From: Microcoleaceae cyanobacterium UBA9251
GTDB lineage: Bacteria; Cyanobacteriota; Cyanobacteriia; Cyanobacteriales; Microcoleaceae
Assembly (NCBI GenBank): GCA_003542015.1
Contig: DPLL01000012.1
Location: 17,721 to 23,978, forward strand
Reading direction: 5' to 3'
Length of the DNA stretch: 6,258 bases
Within the stretch, counting starts at the first letter, position 1, and every line of letters begins with the position of its first letter. Positions 4,797-6,258 of this stretch are shown one piece after another. The translations under genes were made by a program, and so were the position numbers. The notes below the pieces were generated by a model that did no database searches, was not told the origin of the DNA, and worked only from the letters and a program-made list of their open reading frames with translations.

Positions 4797-4899
4797 GCCC
4801 TTCGACTACGCTCAGGATAAACTCCGTCGAAGCCCAGCCCTTCGACTGTACGGACACCGCAATGCCGTGTCCCTAAGTGCGACGCACCGTCGAAGCCCA
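4793..4899. repeat. REP-like composite palindromic element between rpmC and rpsQ
   Basis: This is a GC-rich stretch unlike the heptamer spacers. It holds several inverted repeats. CTGAGC (4793-4798) pairs with GCTCAG (4810-4815), and CTTCGAC (4800-4806) with GTCGAAG (4826-4832). A second CTTCGAC (4840-4846) pairs with GTCGAAG (4889-4895). Inside the latter lie GGACAC (4852-4857) with GTGTCC (4867-4872) and the palindrome GTGCGACGCAC (4877-4887). The motif of CCCTTCGACTACGCTCAGG type resembles dispersed repeats I remember from cyanobacterial genomes. There is no T run, so it is not a standard terminator. Exact ends cannot be fixed without comparison. Confidence 0.75.
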
Positions 4900-4959
4900 A
4901 CGGCAGCCCCAACCGCAGCAGTCAGCGAAGAGTTAGAAGCAGCCACACCCGCACAATAA
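4900..4959 (+). pseudogene. Possible detached former C-terminus of L29
   Basis: One frame from 4900 reads AAPTAAVSEELEAATPAQ (after an initial Thr) and stops at TAA 4957-4959, 27 bases before rpsQ. The composition (Ala, Glu, Pro, Thr) resembles the acidic Ala-rich tails common in cyanobacterial L29. The frame differs from that of L29, consistent with insertion of the palindromic element plus the 13-bp duplication between core and tail. This is inference: no homologous sequence could be compared, and a chance open frame in GC-rich DNA is possible. Confidence 0.5.
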
Positions 4960-4986
4960 TCAGTTGCACAACAAAAATAGGTAGCT

Positions 4987-5235
4987 ATGGCAGTTAAAGA
5001 ACGAGTTGGCGTAGTAGTCAGCGACAAAATGGACAAAACCGTCGTGGTAGCAGTAGAAAACCGCTCCTCCCACACCAAATACGGCAAAATCGTAGTTCGC
5101 ACCAAACGGTACAAAGCTCACGACGAAGAAAATCAGTGCAAATCCGGCGATCGCGTCCGCATCACTGAAACCCGCCCCTTGAGCAAAACTAAACACTGGA
5201 TGGTTGCTGAAGTTTTCGGGACAAAAAACGGCTAA
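4987..5235 (+). CDS. rpsQ: 30S ribosomal protein S17
   Basis: S17 is a primary 16S rRNA-binding OB-fold protein of the 30S body. The 82-residue product starts MAVKERVGVVVSDKMDKTVV, with the conserved strand-turn motif VVSDKMDKTVVVAVENR (10-26). KYGKIVVRTKRYKAHDE (31-47) and GDRVRITETRPLSKTKHW (54-71) follow; the latter is the S17 signature region. Length and start are typical. Only a weak TAGG (4978-4981) precedes the ATG. A HIP1 octamer lies in the gene. The stop is followed by a sequence also found after the stop of rpsC. Confidence 0.97.
   Translation: MAVKERVGVVVSDKMDKTVVVAVENRSSHTKYGKIVVRTKRYKAHDEENQCKSGDRVRITETRPLSKTKHWMVAEVFGTKNG
5147..5154. repeat. HIP1 octamer GCGATCGC within rpsQ
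   Basis: Exact HIP1 copy at the codons for Gly-Asp-Arg in the conserved GDRVRI motif. Confidence 0.9.
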
Positions 5236-5262
5236 CAGTTAATTGCTCATCGCGCTCACATC

Positions 5263-5270
5263 GCGATCGC
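5263..5270. repeat. HIP1 octamer GCGATCGC in the rpsQ-rplN spacer
   Basis: Exact HIP1 copy, the only intergenic one in the window. It sits in a short stretch with several CGCG-like steps between the rpsQ stop and the CAGTCAA array. Confidence 0.9.
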
Positions 5271-5292
5271 TCCCAGATTAACCATCAATTAG

Positions 5293-5355
5293 CAGTCAAC
5301 AGTCAAGAGTCAACAGTTAACAGTCAACAGTTAACAGTCAACAGTTAACAGTCAA
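5293..5355. repeat. CAGTCAA/CAGTTAA heptamer array, 9 units, before rplN
   Basis: Nine units in constant phase: CAGTCAA twice, GAGTCAA, then CAGTTAA and CAGTCAA alternating three times. The last six units therefore form a 14-bp repeat (CAGTTAACAGTCAA) present three times at 5314-5355. The array ends 9 bases before the rplN ATG. GTTAAC within it is a palindrome. Confidence 0.94.
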
Positions 5356-5364
5356 CAATCCACC

Positions 5365-5733
5365 ATGATTCAACCCCAGACATACCTCAATGTCGCCGAC
5401 AATAGCGGAGCACGCAAAATAATGTGCATCCGCGTCTTGGGAGGCGGCAACCGCCACTACGGCGGAGTCGGCGATGTGATCATTGCCGTCGTCAAAGATG
5501 CCATCCCCAACATGGCAGTCAAAAAATCAGATGTCGTCCGGGCAGTCATTGTCAGAACCCGCAAAGCCTTGCGTCGCGACAGCGGCATGAGCATTCGTTT
5601 TGACGACAACGCCGCCGTAATCATCAATCCAGAAGGCAACCCCAAAGGCACCCGCGTTTTCGGCCCCGTTGCTCGCGAACTGCGCGACAAAAACTTCACT
5701 AAAATCGTTTCCTTAGCCCCAGAGGTACTTTAA
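5365..5733 (+). CDS. rplN: 50S ribosomal protein L14
   Basis: L14 lies at the subunit interface, forms bridge B8 and is contacted by the silencing factor RsfS. The 122-residue product is full length and highly conserved: MIQPQTYLNVADNSGARKIMCIRVLGG at the start, and the family signature with VIVRTRKALRRDSGMSIRFD (61-80) and DNAAVIINPEGNPKGTRVFGPVARELR. It ends KIVSLAPEVL. ATG at 5365 is the only sensible start. No Shine-Dalgarno site precedes it (the leader is AACAATCCACC). One base separates its stop from the start of rplX. Confidence 0.98.
   Translation: MIQPQTYLNVADNSGARKIMCIRVLGGGNRHYGGVGDVIIAVVKDAIPNMAVKKSDVVRAVIVRTRKALRRDSGMSIRFDDNAAVIINPEGNPKGTRVFGPVARELRDKNFTKIVSLAPEVL
5721..5725 (+). 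promoter_or_regulatory. Shine-Dalgarno site of rplX (AGAGG) inside rplN
   Basis: AGAGG lies 9 bases before the ATG at 5735, within the last codons of rplN. It supports that start and coupled translation. Confidence 0.65.
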
Positions 5734-5734
5734 A

Positions 5735-6097
5735 ATGTACGGAAAAAAGGGTAAACCAACGAGCGAACCGCAGCGTCATAGAATGCACGTCAAAGCGGGC
5801 GACACCGTTCAAATAATTACTGGCAAAGAGAAAGGAAAAGTCGGAGAAATCTTAAAGACATATCCTAAAGTCAGCAAAGTAACTGTTAAAGGTGTCAACG
5901 TCAGAACCAAACACGTTAAGCCCCAGCAAGAAGGAGAATCGGGAAAAATCCTCACATTTGAGGCTCCTATTCACAGCTCAAATGTCATGCACTACTCCGA
6001 AAAAGAAAAAGTAGCTAGTCGTGTTTGCTACACATTTAGCGAAGATGGCCGCAAACTGCGACAGCTCAAAAAAACCGGAGAAATCCTCGATAATTAG
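5735..6097 (+). CDS. rplX: 50S ribosomal protein L24
   Basis: L24 is an assembly-initiating 23S rRNA-binding protein located near the tunnel exit. The 120-residue product has a basic lead (residues 1-16). The KOW motif region follows, with MHVKAGDTVQIITGKEKGKVG (17-37). Next come VKGVNVRTKHVKPQQEGESG (51-70) and EAPIHSSNVM (76-85). The bacterial C-terminal extension ends LKKTGEILDN. The start is one base after the rplN stop. A later ATG at residue 17 would lose the basic lead and is unlikely. The TAG stop coincides with the first three bases of the following TAGTCAT array. Confidence 0.97.
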   Translation: MYGKKGKPTSEPQRHRMHVKAGDTVQIITGKEKGKVGEILKTYPKVSKVTVKGVNVRTKHVKPQQEGESGKILTFEAPIHSSNVMHYSEKEKVASRVCYTFSEDGRKLRQLKKTGEILDN

Positions 6098-6255
6098 TCA
6101 TTAGTCATTAGTCAGTAGTCATTAGTCAGTAGTCATTAGTCAGTAGTCATTAGTCAGTAGTCAGTAGTCAGTAGTCATTAGTCATTAGTCCTTAGTCATT
6201 AGTCATTAGTCATTAGTCATTAGTCATTAGTCATTAGTCATTAGTCATTAGTCAA
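6095..6255. repeat. TAGTCAT/TAGTCAG heptamer array, 23 units, after rplX
   Basis: Twenty-three 7-bp units in uninterrupted phase. Most are TAGTCAT; TAGTCAG occurs at 6109, 6123, 6137, 6151, 6158 and 6165; there is one TAGTCCT (6186) and a final TAGTCAA. The first part alternates T and G units, giving a 14-bp pattern, while the later part is nearly homogeneous. Every unit carries TAG, so all three + frames are closed. The array may continue past the window edge toward the expected rplE. Confidence 0.95.
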
Positions 6256-6258
6256 CAG

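Larger units (their letters stand above)
300..6097 (+). other. S10/spc ribosomal protein operon segment (rplD to rplX)
   Basis: Eleven ribosomal protein genes follow one another on one strand in the order conserved across bacteria, with no unrelated gene between them. Co-transcription is inferred from order, strand and the absence of any recognisable terminator (no GC stem followed by a T run) in the spacers. What is odd is spacing: only rplD-rplW, rplP-rpmC and rplN-rplX are packed tightly, while the other junctions are 99-203 bp and are mostly repeat DNA. The segment begins and ends inside the operon. Confidence 0.95.

Noticed and set aside
4852..4872. Rho-independent terminator between rpmC and rpsQ
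   Set aside because: The GGACAC/GTGTCC stem is short and is not followed by a run of T; downstream operon genes must be transcribed.
4670..4912. Antisense frame across the rpmC-rpsQ junction containing a YPERSRRA peptide
   Set aside because: This peptide comes from translating the REP-like element, a common cause of spurious gene calls; no protein family is recognisable.

Overview
This window is the middle of a cyanobacterial S10 / spc-type ribosomal protein operon. Eleven consecutive genes lie on the + strand in canonical order: rplD (L4), rplW (L23), rplB (L2), rpsS (S19), rplV (L22), rpsC (S3), rplP (L16), rpmC (L29), rpsQ (S17), rplN (L14) and rplX (L24). By gene order rplC should lie just upstream and rplE just downstream. 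All eleven reading frames are full length; only the C-terminal tail of L29 looks altered. The organism is most likely a filamentous, Oscillatoriales-like cyanobacterium (for example a Microcoleus/Oscillatoria relative). The evidence is cyanobacterial-type protein sequences such as the L4 loop and the S3 C-terminus, four copies of the HIP1 octamer GCGATCGC in 6.3 kb, and abundant heptanucleotide tandem repeats of the STRR type known from filamentous cyanobacteria. The genus is inference.

Layout: 1-299 is the rplC-rplD spacer, dominated by an unbroken AACTAAC array. rplD and rplW overlap by 8 bases. The spacers rplW-rplB, rplB-rpsS, rpsS-rplV, rplV-rpsC, rpsC-rplP and rpsQ-rplN are each about 100-170 bp, unusually long for this operon, and nearly filled with 7-bp repeats. 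In the first, second, fourth and fifth of these, a GT-rich array follows the stop codon and a roughly complementary A/C/T-rich array sits just before the next start codon, so each spacer transcript could fold into a long imperfect hairpin. rpsS-rplV has a shorter 11-bp version. rplP-rpmC and rplN-rplX are tightly packed with Shine-Dalgarno-like sites. After rplX another TAGTCAT array runs to the window edge, and its first unit supplies the rplX stop codon.

The rpmC-rpsQ junction is different. A GC-rich, multiply palindromic REP-like element lies between the current L29 stop and an open Ala/Glu/Pro-rich stretch that looks like the former L29 C-terminus.

The proteins are all structural parts of the 30S or 50S subunit. 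The unusual content is the non-coding repeat system that separates the cistrons. Two arrays are open to translation and create false N-terminal extensions for S19 and L16. No tRNA, rRNA, CRISPR, transposase, clear promoter or rho-independent terminator was found.
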